61,094 bases of DNA, taken from Nocardiopsis prasina DSM 43845. GTDB taxonomy: Bacteria; Actinomycetota; Actinomycetes; Streptosporangiales; Streptosporangiaceae. The notes beneath the pieces are model-generated. The model was not told the DNA's origin and made no database searches. It saw only the letters and a list, made by a program, of their open reading frames with translations. Made by a program: the position numbers and the translations under genes. The DNA lies in NCBI RefSeq assembly GCF_000341265.1, contig NZ_ANAE01000087.1:53405-114498 (forward strand), written 5' to 3'. Numbering within the stretch: position 1 is the stretch's first letter; every line of letters starts with the position of its first letter. Below are positions 8,614 through 16,994 of the stretch, in pieces.

Positions 8614-9288
8614 ATGGCTGAGACCACGGTGGACGAGGTGATGGCCGAGCTGGCCGGGCTGGAGGACGCCCGGATCCGTGAGGTGAACACGCGGCACGGC
8701 GATGACCACGGGGTGAACCTGGGCAAGCTGCGCGCGGTGGCCAAGCGGCTGCGGAAGCAGCAGGACCTCGCGGTGGAGCTCTGGGAGACGGGGGACAGTT
8801 CGGCTCGGCTGTTGGCGCTGCTGATCTGTCGGCCCAGGGAGTTCGGCCGCGACCAGCTGGACGTGATGCTGCGCGGGGCCCGCACCCCCAAGGTGCACGA
8901 CTGGCTGGTGAACTACGTGGTCAAGAAGGGTCCGCACGCTGAGGAGCTGCGCCTGACCTGGTTCGACGATCCGGATCCGGTGGTCGCCAGCGCGGGCTGG
9001 GCCCTGACCACCGAACGAGTGGGGAAGCGGCCCGAGGGGCTGGACCTGTCGGGACTGCTGGACACCATCGAGGAGGAGATGGGGTCGGCTCCGGACCGGT
9101 TGCAGTGGGAGATGAACAACTGCCTGGCGCGGATCGGCATCGACCACGCCGAGTACCGCGAGCGGGCCGTGGGGATCGGGGAGCGCCTGGAGGTGCTCAA
9201 GGACTACCCGACCTCACCCGGCTGCCTGACCCCGTTCGCGCCGGTGTGGATCAACGAGATGGTGCGCCGTAAGGAATCTACGACGTAA
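8614..9288 (+). CDS. DNA alkylation repair (AlkD-like) HEAT-repeat protein
   Basis: A 224-residue all-helical protein resembling the AlkD/DNA alkylation repair family of HEAT-like glycosylases. Typical elements are GVNLGKLRAVAKRLRK near residue 30, then LAVELWETGDSSARLLALLICRP, WLVNYVVKKG (about 105) and WFDDPDPVVASAGWAL. The family recognises alkylated bases without base flipping. A gaggggag site lies before both the GTG (8611) and ATG (8614); ATG is preferred for spacing. Its stop codon lies inside a 19-base sequence repeated at 37274. Confidence 0.75.
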   Translation: MAETTVDEVMAELAGLEDARIREVNTRHGDDHGVNLGKLRAVAKRLRKQQDLAVELWETGDSSARLLALLICRPREFGRDQLDVMLRGARTPKVHDWLVNYVVKKGPHAEELRLTWFDDPDPVVASAGWALTTERVGKRPEGLDLSGLLDTIEEEMGSAPDRLQWEMNNCLARIGIDHAEYRERAVGIGERLEVLKDYPTSPGCLTPFAPVWINEMVRRKESTT

Positions 9289-9293
9289 AGGTG
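9275..9293. repeat. Copy 1 of a 19-base dispersed repeat
   Basis: AATCTACGACGTAAAGGTG, spanning the stop codon of the AlkD-like gene. It recurs at 37274-37292 with one substitution. The core TACGWCGTA is nearly palindromic. Both copies start a long non-coding gap. Confidence 0.5.
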
Positions 9294-9692
9294 CACCGAT
9301 GTCGTGCACTCTGACAGGCACGACGCTCTCGCTCCGAGAACAGAAGCCTCTCGTGCCGAAAGAAGTGACCAAGGGCCCACCGATCGCTCCGGGGTTCTGT
9401 TCGGAGGGGTTGTTCTCGCAGGTGGTCGCGGTGCGCGCGGCCCGAGGAGTTGTGCACGGCCTGGCCCCTCGCGTGTTGTTCGCTCGAGTACCGGTCGGCG
9501 TCGCCACCGCGCACCCCTTCCCGTCCGCGTCCCGGTTGTGTCCGTCCTGGGCGTCCATCTGCACCCTGAAGTGCCGATACGGCATTTCGCGTGGAACAAG
9601 AAGAGAGGGACTCTCCCTCAGGCAGCTGGGAGGGGGCCCGGTGCCGGTCGGGCCAGGGTTTCGAGGCTTCGCAGGGTTACTGAAATCCTCCT
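9294..9692. other. Intergenic region without a recognised gene
   Basis: About 400 bases between the AlkD-like and PASTA genes. Open frames here have no family resemblance and no ribosome binding site. Small inverted repeats are visible: ggcacga/tcgtgcc around 9316-9358, and tgccgatacggca near 9572. It probably carries the promoter of the PASTA gene, which has no Shine-Dalgarno sequence before its ATG. Confidence 0.4.
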
Positions 9693-11498
9693 ATGGTGAC
9701 CCTTTCCCCCGAACCCCCCGGAAACGAGACGCTCCGGCGGCGTTTCCGTGTGCACGACGAGCGTCAGCTCTCCGCGCGCACCACCTTGCTGGAAGCGGAC
9801 GACACCCAGACCCGCAACCCCGTCCGTGTGGAGTTGTTCGATGTCGGCGGCGCGGACGGAGCGGACCTGACCAAGGGCTTCCGGGAGCGCCTGCGGGCCT
9901 TCGAGGAACTCGACCACCCGGTCCTCTCTCCCGTCCTGTCCGGGGGGATGCGCGAGGGCACCGCGTACGCGGTCACCGAACCCCACCACGGTGCCTGGGT
10001 GGACGACCTGATCGGTGAGCGCTTCCAGGAGAGGGTCTCCCGCCGAGAGGCGCTCGACATCGTCGACGTCCTGCTTGAAGCGCTGGAGGTCCTGCACGGA
10101 CAGGACCTGGTCCACGGGCACATCGGACCCCGGACCGTCACCCTGGCCGACGACGGCGGTGTCGGCCTCCTGCTCCTGGCCGCGCCGACCGGCCCGGGCC
10201 GGGGCGGGGCCGTCTTCGGCCCTCAGGACGACATCGCCGCCGTCGCCGCCCTGTTGGAGGCCATGGTCGCCGGGGACGCCACAGCGGACGCCGGGGATTC
10301 CCACGCTGGCCGCGACGCCGTGGGCAGGGCGATCAGCGCCCTGGTGGCCCGGGGAAGCGACCCCGACCCCCGGCAACGTCCGGCCGACGCGGCTGAGTAC
10401 CGTGCCCTGCTCGGTCAGACCGTCCGATCCCTGCCCCCGGCCGAGGGCAGGCACGTGGCACGTGCGGCCCCCGCCGACCGGGGAGTCGCCGAAGGCACGC
10501 CGCCGCGCCGCCGCGCGCTGCTGTGGGCCGCCCTGGCCCTCGTCGTCGCCTTGGTCGGGGGAGCGGCGCTGTGGGCCGTCACCCAGCAGGGCGCCGAGCC
10601 CGGCGGCGCGCTCATGCCCGACCTGGTCGGGCTCTCCCCAGAAGAGGCATCCGACCTTCTGGCCGAACTACCGGTCGCCCTGGAGGTCACCTACAGGGAC
10701 GTACGCAGCGACGACGTCGAGGCCGGGCTGGTCACCGCCTCCAGTCCGGAGAGCGGTCGCGAGCTGGTGGAGGGGGCCGACGTTCGGCTGTCGGTGGCGG
10801 CGGGACCGCTGACCGTCCTGATGCCCGAGGTGGTCGGTTCCCTGGAACAGGACGCGCGCGAGGCCCTGGAAGAGGAAGGGTTCACCGACGTCGAGGTCGT
10901 GCAGGAACCGTCCGAGGGCCTGCCCGCCGGAACGGTCACCGAGAGTGACCCGCAGGAGGGCGAGACCGTTCCCCACGACGCCGCCGTGGTGCTCACCGTC
11001 GTGGAGGGTGTCACCGTTCCCGACCTGGTCGGCAGTTCCGAACAGGAGGCCGTCGACACGCTGGCCGAACTCGGCCTGGAGTCCCGGGTCGAGGAGGCCG
11101 CTGGGTCCGAGCGGCCCTCGGGCGAGGTCGAGAACCACACCCCCGGTCCGGGGGCCGTGGTCGATGAGGGCGCACTCGTGGTGCTCGCGGTCTCCGCGGG
11201 GCAGGCGGAGGACGAGGAGGAGGCCGCGCAGGAGGAGGACACGGGTACCGAGGACGATCGCGAGGAGGGGCAGGCCGCCGCTCCGCCGGTCCAGGAGCAC
11301 TCCGAGGAGCCCCGGCAGGAGGAGCAGGAGCAGCCCGCTCCCTGTACCTCCGGCGGCTGGTCCGAGGGCGCCACCTACCCGGAGGGCGCCCGTGTCGTGC
11401 ACGAGGGCAAGGAGTACGAAGCCGCGTGGTGGAACTCGGAGAGCTCCCCCTCGGAGTCCAACGAGTGGGGTCCGTGGCGCCCGGTCACCTCGTGTTGA
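9693..11498 (+). CDS. Pseudokinase - transmembrane - 3 PASTA - CBM5/12 fusion protein
   Basis: A 601-residue membrane protein. Residues about 15-245 have a Ser/Thr kinase-like layout, but the catalytic loop reads LVHGHIGPRTVTL (139-151) where active kinases have HRDxKPxN, and no DFG is seen (LADDGGVGLL), so it is probably inactive. One membrane helix spans about 275-296. Three PASTA repeats follow at about 306-371, 374-438 and 440-503, then an acidic Glu/Gln-rich linker (504-549). Residues 551-601 form a small CBM5/12-like chitin-binding module rich in Trp (GGWSEGATYPEGARVVHEG, WGPW), with a Cys at each end. Outside the cell it probably binds peptidoglycan and perhaps an N-acetylglucosamine polymer. 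Whether the N-lobe signals at all is unknown. Confidence 0.88.
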   Translation: MVTLSPEPPGNETLRRRFRVHDERQLSARTTLLEADDTQTRNPVRVELFDVGGADGADLTKGFRERLRAFEELDHPVLSPVLSGGMREGTAYAVTEPHHGAWVDDLIGERFQERVSRREALDIVDVLLEALEVLHGQDLVHGHIGPRTVTLADDGGVGLLLLAAPTGPGRGGAVFGPQDDIAAVAALLEAMVAGDATADAGDSHAGRDAVGRAISALVARGSDPDPRQRPADAAEYRALLGQTVRSLPPAEGRHVARAAPADRGVAEGTPPRRRALLWAALALVVALVGGAALWAVTQQGAEPGGALMPDLVGLSPEEASDLLAELPVALEVTYRDVRSDDVEAGLVTASSPESGRELVEGADVRLSVAAGPLTVLMPEVVGSLEQDAREALEEEGFTDVEVVQEPSEGLPAGTVTESDPQEGETVPHDAAVVLTVVEGVTVPDLVGSSEQEAVDTLAELGLESRVEEAAGSERPSGEVENHTPGPGAVVDEGALVVLAVSAGQAEDEEEAAQEEDTGTEDDREEGQAAAPPVQEHSEEPRQEEQEQPAPCTSGGWSEGATYPEGARVVHEGKEYEAAWWNSESSPSESNEWGPWRPVTSC

Positions 11499-11536
11499 CG
11501 GCTCCTGGTTCGTGCGCCCCGAGTGTCCGGCCGCGC

Positions 11537-11842
11537 TCAGAAGTCCATGGAGGTCTCGGCCGCCATCCCGGCATGGCGCCTGCCCGCCCGGACCCGGGAC
11601 AGGTGCAGGTGGCGGCCGAGTCGGATGAGCGGCCGGATCAGCAGTTCCAGGCTGCCAGCGAGGAAGCACCAGATTCCCGCGGTCATCAGTTCCTGGAAGA
11701 AGAACATGATGCTGCCCGCGATGAACCACAGCGCGATCAGGACGTCGTTGAGGATGCTGAACACCTCGTAACGCCGTCGGATGACGAGTTCTCGGTGACC
11801 GACGCGCACGGTCAGAGGCTGGTCGGGATCGCGGTCGCGCAT
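11537..11842 (-). CDS. YrhK-like small membrane protein
   Basis: A 101-residue protein with two hydrophobic helices (about residues 32-50 and 55-70). It matches the YrhK domain pattern: a short N-terminal strand region (LTVRVGHRELVIRRRYEVFSIL), then two helices and a basic tail. The start was chosen because ggaggaa lies 6 bases before this ATG on the minus strand; upstream in-frame starts have no such site. Function of the family is unknown. Confidence 0.75.
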   Translation of the reverse strand: MRDRDPDQPLTVRVGHRELVIRRRYEVFSILNDVLIALWFIAGSIMFFFQELMTAGIWCFLAGSLELLIRPLIRLGRHLHLSRVRAGRRHAGMAAETSMDF

Positions 11843-12208
11843 GTGCGGTTCCTCCGGGTCCGGGGTCCTGGCTCCATCCGCCATCATGCGGTCGCGAACC
11901 CTGTGCCGCCGCGTACCCGTGTCCTGCGGGCGCGTTGCCCGGAGACGGTCCATGGGCCGAGTCACGGTGAACCAGTTCTCTGCGCTGGGGGATTGACCTT
12001 CCCTGGGCCTGTTGCCCCCTCCTGCTTCGGCGGGAGGGGGCTTTTCGTGCGTGGCCACTCCTGGGCCTCGATCGACAGGTCCGGCCCGATCCGCCGCTTC
12101 GCGCGAACCCCGTTTCTGGTTCGGTGCGTCAGAACCGGGTCGGCGCCAGCGCACCGAGCCGGGGCGTGGTCGCCACCTCGACGCCGGTGTCTCGGACCTG
12201 CCCCGCAC
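11843..12208. other. Intergenic region with a GC hairpin
   Basis: No gene is convincing here. A hairpin (ccccctcc/ggaggggg with a small internal asymmetry) lies at about 12010-12043 and is followed by cttttcg on the + strand. It may end the radical SAM transcript arriving from the right as a U-less hairpin, or be a + strand terminator for an unseen transcript. The remainder holds the promoter of the YrhK-like gene. Confidence 0.4.
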
Positions 12209-13282
12209 TCAGGCCGACGTGGGCAGATCCAGAGAGAGCTGCCCCTGGGGCGCGGAGGGCTCGGACGGCCTCTCTGCGTCCCGGGGTGACCCGGGTCTGT
12301 TCAGGCCGTACCTGGCCGCGACCTCGCGGACGGCCGTGGTGACGATCCGCTGGTAGGAGTCGGAGGCGTAGGAACCGCGCCCGTAGAGCTCGCGGTAGAG
12401 CGGCAGCAGGCGCGGGTGCTCCCGGGTCAGCCAGGCCCGGTACCACTCGCGCGCGCCCGGGCGCAGGTGCAGCACGACGGGGGACACGCGGGTGGCCCCG
12501 GCCTCGGCGATGGCGGCGACGGTCTCCTCGATCTGCTCCGCTGAGTCGGTCAGCCCGGGCAGGATCGGGGCCATCAGCACCGAGCACTCCAGTCCGCGCT
12601 CGCTCAGCGCGCGGACCACGCCCAGGCGGGCGCGGGGGCTCGGGGTCCCGGGCTCCACGGTGCGCCAGACACCGGTGTCCACGGAGCCCACGGACACCGC
12701 CAAGCCGACCCGGGTGACCCGTGCGGCCTGTTCCAGGAGGGGGAGGTCGCGCAGGACCAGGGTCCCCTTGGTGAGGATCGAGAACGGGTTGGCGGTGTCG
12801 CGGAGCGCCGCGATGATCTCGGGCATCAGCCGGTAGCGGCCCTCGGCTCGCTGGTAGGGGTCGGTGTTGGTGCCCATCGCGATGTGCTCGCCGCGCCAGG
12901 AGGGGCGGGCGAGTTCGGCGCGCAGCCGTTCGGCGGCGTTGACCTTGACCAGGATGCGGGTGTCGAAGTCGCGGCCGCTGTCCAGGTCGAGGTACTCGTG
13001 GGTGCGTCTGGCGAAGCAGTACACGCAGGCGTGCGAACAGCCCCGGTAGGGGTTGATGGTCCACCGGAACATGGGGTCGTCTCCGGGCACGCGGTTGATG
13101 ATGCTGCGGGCCTGGATCTCGATGGCCACCGCCTCGCCGTCCTGTCCGGCCAGCACCGGCCCGGGCGCGGGCGCGCCCAGACCGGCCCGCCCGGTGCCGC
13201 GTTCGGGTGGCGGCGGTGCGGGTTCGAACAGTGACTCCTGCCCGGTGTCCTTGGTTCCCTCTCGGAGGTTCTCCCAGCGCAT
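12209..13282 (-). CDS. Rv2578c-family radical SAM protein
   Basis: A 357-residue radical SAM enzyme related to the spore-photoproduct-lyase-like group. The cluster-binding motif CxxxCxxC is at residues 82-89 (CSHACVYC), preceded by the typical WTINPYRG. Further family blocks are IAMGTNTDPYQRAEG and SILTKGTLVLRDLPLL. The protein is soluble; its chemistry is unknown. No Shine-Dalgarno site precedes the ATG, and a LexA-type box lies 9 bases before it, so the transcript may be leaderless and damage-inducible. Confidence 0.88.
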   Translation of the reverse strand: MRWENLREGTKDTGQESLFEPAPPPPERGTGRAGLGAPAPGPVLAGQDGEAVAIEIQARSIINRVPGDDPMFRWTINPYRGCSHACVYCFARRTHEYLDLDSGRDFDTRILVKVNAAERLRAELARPSWRGEHIAMGTNTDPYQRAEGRYRLMPEIIAALRDTANPFSILTKGTLVLRDLPLLEQAARVTRVGLAVSVGSVDTGVWRTVEPGTPSPRARLGVVRALSERGLECSVLMAPILPGLTDSAEQIEETVAAIAEAGATRVSPVVLHLRPGAREWYRAWLTREHPRLLPLYRELYGRGSYASDSYQRIVTTAVREVAARYGLNRPGSPRDAERPSEPSAPQGQLSLDLPTSA

Positions 13283-13291
13283 GGGGTCAAT

Positions 13292-13307
13292 TCGAACATG
13301 TTTTCGA
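13292..13307. promoter_or_regulatory. Probable LexA (SOS) box
   Basis: TCGAACATGTTTTCGA matches the actinobacterial SOS consensus TCGAAC-N4-GTTCGA at 11 of 12 defined positions. Dyad symmetry extends one base each side (TTCGAA...TTCGAA). It lies immediately upstream of the radical SAM gene on the minus strand, where it could block transcription initiation. Confidence 0.7.
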
Positions 13308-13371
13308 ACGCCTGTCCAGTGGTGCGGTGGGGTTGTGGATCACGTTCGGTGGGACCCGAGGCGTCGAGCGG

Positions 13372-14649
13372 CTACCGGGCCTGACTCCGGGTGAGGTGTT
13401 CGGGGGTCCACCGCTCCACTCCGCGCCCCCGGCTGTCCTGGAAGTCGGGGACGGTCTCCTCCGGGTCCACCAGGATGATCCGGTGGCCGGTGTCGATGAG
13501 CTTGGCGGCCATCGCGGCTGACGTGCGGCGGGCCACGGGCAGCACCTCGTCGACCCGACTCATGTCGAACACCACCAGGTGGGTGGAGGGCGGGTTCCCG
13601 ACCAGCTCGTGCACCAGGGCCTCGATGCTGCTGAGCACCATGTCGCCCTGGAGCACGTAGACCGTCGCCGGTTCCCCGTCGACGATCTCCTTGCGGGTCT
13701 CGCGCAGCGACGAACGGGCGGGTCTGCCAGCCTCCATCAGGTGCAGCCCCAGATCCTCCGACATGCGCTCCATCATGGCCACGCCGCGTGCGCTGTTGCC
13801 GTGCGCGTCCAGGCGCGGGGAGAACACCGCCACCCCCACCTGTCCGGGCAGCACGCCGAGGATCCCCCCGGCCACGCCGCTCTTCGCGGGGATGCCCACG
13901 CTGGTGAGCCAGTCCCCGGCGGCGTCGTACATCCCGCAGGAGGTCATCACGCTCAGCAGGTGCCGGGTGGTGCGCCTGCTGAACAGCCGCTGACCGGTGT
14001 TGGGCTGCACGCCGCCGTTGGCGAGCGTGCAGGCCATGAGCGCCAGGTCGCGCACGGTGACGTTGGCCGAACACTGGCGGACGTACCCGGCCACGGCGGC
14101 GGCGGGGTCCTGGCCCAGGCGCCCGGAGGCGTGCAGGAGGTAGGCGAGCCCGAGGTTGCGGTCGCCGGTCTCCAGTTCGGAGGCGGCCAGCCCCTCGTCG
14201 ATCACCACCGGTCGTTGCGCGAGGTCGGAGAAGAGGCCGAGGACGCGCTCGACGGCCGGGCGTTCGTCGTCCCGGACCAGTGTGTGGGTGGCGATGGCCC
14301 CGGCGTTGATCATCGGGTTGCGGGGCCTGCCGGTCTCCGGGTCCAGGGACAGTTCGTTGAAGGCCTCGCCACTGGGCTCCACCCCGACGCGGTCGAGGAC
14401 GAACTCCAGACCGTGGTCCTCGATCGCCAGCGCGTAGGCGAAGGGTTTGGACATCGACTGGATGCTGAACTCGTGGTCGGCGTCCCCGCTCGCGTAGACG
14501 GTTCCGTTCACCGTGCACAGCGCGACCGCGACCCGGTCCGGATCGGCCGTGGCCAGTTCCGGGATGTAGTCGGCCCGTGCGCCCGAGAGCACGTCGTCGG
14601 TGTCGCCGATGATGTCGTCGAGGTAGTCGAGGATCGGTGAGCGCAACAA
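13372..14649 (-). CDS. glsA: Glutaminase A with C-terminal STAS domain
   Basis: Hydrolyses glutamine to glutamate and ammonia. The beta-lactamase-like glutaminase domain covers about residues 1-310, with the catalytic SxxK at S65-K68 (SMSK) and the conserved MINAGAIA, GDRNLGLAYLL and CSANVTVRDLALMACTLANG blocks. Residues about 330-425 form a STAS-like domain (PSTHLVVFDMSRVDEVLP), a fusion known in actinobacterial glutaminases and possibly regulatory. The start appears to be TTG with ggggg just upstream. Confidence 0.92.
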   Translation of the reverse strand: MLRSPILDYLDDIIGDTDDVLSGARADYIPELATADPDRVAVALCTVNGTVYASGDADHEFSIQSMSKPFAYALAIEDHGLEFVLDRVGVEPSGEAFNELSLDPETGRPRNPMINAGAIATHTLVRDDERPAVERVLGLFSDLAQRPVVIDEGLAASELETGDRNLGLAYLLHASGRLGQDPAAAVAGYVRQCSANVTVRDLALMACTLANGGVQPNTGQRLFSRRTTRHLLSVMTSCGMYDAAGDWLTSVGIPAKSGVAGGILGVLPGQVGVAVFSPRLDAHGNSARGVAMMERMSEDLGLHLMEAGRPARSSLRETRKEIVDGEPATVYVLQGDMVLSSIEALVHELVGNPPSTHLVVFDMSRVDEVLPVARRTSAAMAAKLIDTGHRIILVDPEETVPDFQDSRGRGVERWTPEHLTRSQAR

Positions 14650-14863
14650 GGGGTCCCCCGTCTTTTCGGTCGGTGCCGCGATCTGCGTCGCCTCCCGATT
14701 TTCCCCAGGTCACATCCGCCACAACCCTTGGCGTTCCGGACGCGGTGCCGTGCCCGAACGGGGATTGACGCGCACGCGTCCAGGTCCTCGCGCGGACGCC
14801 GCGGGTACCGGACGGCCGACTGGCCAGCCGGGCGACGCACCGCTGGACCCAGAGCCCGCTTCC

Positions 14864-15619
14864 TCACACCATGGCGGTGATCCGCCAGCGGTGCCCGTCG
14901 GGGTCGGTGAAGCCGCCCGTGTGCGTGCCCGGTTCGGGGACGGTGACTGCCGCGGCCGCCGCGTCCGCGCGGGAGAGGAGCGCGTCGAGGTCGGCGCGCG
15001 AGGCCGCGGTGTGGGTGAGGACCACTCCGGTCGGGCCCGTGCCGTGCTCGTCGACACCGACGTCCTTGGCCAGTGCGGCCCGCCGCAGCAGGCCCAGACG
15101 GGACGTGCCGGTCACCGCGGTGAAGTCGACGAACTTGTCGCCGTAGTCGTGGCGGGTCTCCATGCCCAGAGCCCCGTAGAAGCCTTGGGAGGCCTTGGGG
15201 CTGGTGACTCCGAGGTACACGGCGGTCTCGACGGGTTCCGGAGGCTCGGGGACGGCGCCGCGGTTCTTCTTCGTGGCGGCGGCGAGCTTCCAGAGGGTCC
15301 CGTCCGGTGTCCGGAAGACGGCGGTGTACTCGCCGAAGAGTTCCTTCCTCGGAGGTTTGACCACCTCGGCGCCGTGGGCGGCGGCCGTCTCCACCAGGGC
15401 CTGGACCTCGGCGGGCCGTTCGACGATCACGCTCAGTACACAGCCACGGAAGCCCGTGGCGATCGAGTCGGTCCCCTCGAAGGAGAGCCGACCGGTGCCG
15501 TTGAGGTCCACGACGGGGGAGTCGGCCGGTGCCCCCGGGGTGAACACAGACGCGTGGAAGGCGCGCGCGTCCTCCGCCCGTGATGCCTCGACGGTGACGG
15601 TGTCCAGTGAGAGCGCCAT
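14864..15619 (-). CDS. Two-domain VOC (glyoxalase/dioxygenase-like) protein
   Basis: A 251-residue protein with two vicinal-oxygen-chelate repeats, about residues 1-120 and 130-251. Each ends in the usual DPDG-type turn (FRTPDGTLWKLAA and FTDPDGHRWRITA). Such proteins bind a metal in paired beta-alpha-beta-beta-beta units; the substrate is unknown. The start at MALSLDTVTVEASR was chosen for the adjacent aaggga site. It is divergent from the DUF1801 gene and shares the region holding a large inverted repeat. Confidence 0.85.
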   Translation of the reverse strand: MALSLDTVTVEASRAEDARAFHASVFTPGAPADSPVVDLNGTGRLSFEGTDSIATGFRGCVLSVIVERPAEVQALVETAAAHGAEVVKPPRKELFGEYTAVFRTPDGTLWKLAAATKKNRGAVPEPPEPVETAVYLGVTSPKASQGFYGALGMETRHDYGDKFVDFTAVTGTSRLGLLRRAALAKDVGVDEHGTGPTGVVLTHTAASRADLDALLSRADAAAAAVTVPEPGTHTGGFTDPDGHRWRITAMV

Positions 15620-15701
15620 CGCGCGGTCCCTTCGTTCGGTGGGTGGATCGGTGGCCTCTGGGTTCCGACCCGACCAGGTTAGGCCGCGGGTCCGGGCGCG
15701 G

Positions 15702-15755
15702 GCTTCTCGATTCCTGACCGACACGACGCGGAGGGTCGGTCAGGAATCGAGAAGC
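15702..15755. repeat. 21-bp perfect inverted repeat in a divergent promoter region
   Basis: Left arm 15702-15722 (gcttctcgattcctgaccga plus one base) and right arm 15735-15755 are exact reverse complements around a 12-base spacer. It lies between the VOC gene (minus) and DUF1801 gene (plus), 83 and 65 bases from their starts. It could be a paired operator serving both promoters or form a large cruciform/RNA hairpin. There are no target-site duplications or transposase, so it is not an obvious mobile element. Confidence 0.85.
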
Positions 15756-15819
15756 ACCCGGGATCCGGCCTGGCTAGCCTGGAGGACCCCGAGAGGTACC
15801 GCTACCAGAGGAGACACCC

Positions 15820-16272
15820 ATGACGCAGGACACCGGCGAGGGGTCGGGAGGCTTCTCCGAACAGGAGCGCGCCGCGATGAGGCAGCGCGCCGCCGAACTG
15901 AGGAAGGAGGCCGAACGCGGGCGCGGCAACAAGGCGGCCACGGCCGAGCTCGACGTGCTCGCGAAGATCGAGGAGATGGAGCCGGCCGACCGGGCGGTGG
16001 CCGAGCGGATCCACGCGATCGTCGCCGCCCACGCGCCGGAGCTGTCACCCAAGCTGTGGTACGGACAGCCCGCGTACGCGAGGAAGGGCAGGGTCGTGTG
16101 CTTCTTCCGCAGCGGGCAGGTCGACAAGGAGCGCTACTCCAGTCTCGGGTTCACCACGGAGGCCCGCCTCGATGACGAGGGAGGCCTGTGGCCCACGGCC
16201 TACGCCGTGACCGAGCTGGGCGAACGGGCGGAGCAGACCATCGCCGAACTGGTCAGGAAGGCCGTGAGCTGA
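15820..16272 (+). CDS. DUF1801 / iron-chaperone-like small protein
   Basis: A 150-residue soluble protein. After a charged N-terminal helix (residues about 15-50), the C-terminal half has the DUF1801 signature ELSPKLWYGQPAYARKGRVVCFF (about 69-91). The family includes YdhG-type proteins of unclear biochemical role. It is transcribed away from the VOC gene and shares the inverted-repeat control region. Confidence 0.8.
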   Translation: MTQDTGEGSGGFSEQERAAMRQRAAELRKEAERGRGNKAATAELDVLAKIEEMEPADRAVAERIHAIVAAHAPELSPKLWYGQPAYARKGRVVCFFRSGQVDKERYSSLGFTTEARLDDEGGLWPTAYAVTELGERAEQTIAELVRKAVS

Positions 16273-16293
16273 AACGGGGCGGCGACGCGCCCC

Positions 16294-16935
16294 TCACGCT
16301 CTCCGTGCGCCCAGCGCCCTGAGCAGGTAGGGGAGCAGGCGCTCGGCGATGTCAGCGCCGGGGGTGGCGGCGTGGCCGCCGCCCGTCTCCGGGGGCACGA
16401 GGAAGGTGTGGCTGACCATCGGGCCGATGACCAGCTCCGCGACCACCAGGGGGTCCTCCACCTCGGGGATCTCCCGGCGCTCGACCGCTCGGTCTAGCAG
16501 GGCGAGCACCCGGCTCTGGAGGGGGATCACGAAGGCGTCGAAGAGCACGTCGGCCAGGGCCCGGTTGTGGGCGGCCTCGCCCAGCACCGCGCGCAGCAGA
16601 CGGCCGGAGGGGCCCTCCAGCGCGGCGGCCTTGTCCCGGAGCAGCACACCGAGGTCGGCGGCGAGGCTTCCGTGGTCGTGGTCGGGGCCCAGGTTCTCCG
16701 CCCAGGCCCGGGCGGCCCCCACCACCAGGTCCTCCTTGGAGCGCCAACGGCGATAGAGGGTGGCGGTGGAGACCCCCGCCCGACGTGCGACGGCTGCGGT
16801 GGTCAGCCCGCTGTAGCCGTGCAGTTGGAGTTCGGTGAGGGTGGCGTCCATCAGCGCGCGATCCCGGCTGGCGTCGCGGGGCCGTCCCCTTGGGGCGGAA
16901 CCAGCGGACGCCTCCGGCAGATGGTCCGTCGTCAT
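16294..16935 (-). CDS. TetR-family regulator, divergent from an aldehyde dehydrogenase
   Basis: A 213-residue protein with an N-terminal helix-turn-helix (residues about 25-70: ALMDATLTELQLHGYSG, TTAAVARRAGVSTATLYRRW) and a helical C-terminal domain of the TetR_C type. It starts 59 bases from the aldehyde dehydrogenase start, with an 8+8 inverted repeat between, so it probably represses both. It converges with the DUF1801 gene, with only 21 bases between stops. Confidence 0.9.
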   Translation of the reverse strand: MTTDHLPEASAGSAPRGRPRDASRDRALMDATLTELQLHGYSGLTTAAVARRAGVSTATLYRRWRSKEDLVVGAARAWAENLGPDHDHGSLAADLGVLLRDKAAALEGPSGRLLRAVLGEAAHNRALADVLFDAFVIPLQSRVLALLDRAVERREIPEVEDPLVVAELVIGPMVSHTFLVPPETGGGHAATPGADIAERLLPYLLRALGARRA

Positions 16936-16964
16936 ACCCGAATCGTATGCGAGAGGGCACTTGG

Positions 16965-16983
16965 AAACGAAACGTTTTCGTTT
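16965..16983. promoter_or_regulatory. Operator-like inverted repeat between tetR and ALDH genes
   Basis: AAACGAAA-CGT-TTTCGTTT, a perfect 8-bp inverted repeat with a 3-base spacer. It is 12 bases from the aldehyde dehydrogenase ATG and 30 bases from the TetR start, the expected place for a shared TetR operator. Confidence 0.78.
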
Positions 16984-16994
16984 ATTCTTGGGCC

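Noticed and set aside
9299..10018. Possible gene between the AlkD-like and PASTA genes
   Set aside because: Runs out of frame into the PASTA coding region, lacks a ribosome site and has no recognisable motif.
15702..15755. Miniature transposon interpretation of the 21-bp inverted repeat
   Set aside because: No flanking target duplication is visible and the position between divergent starts fits regulation better.
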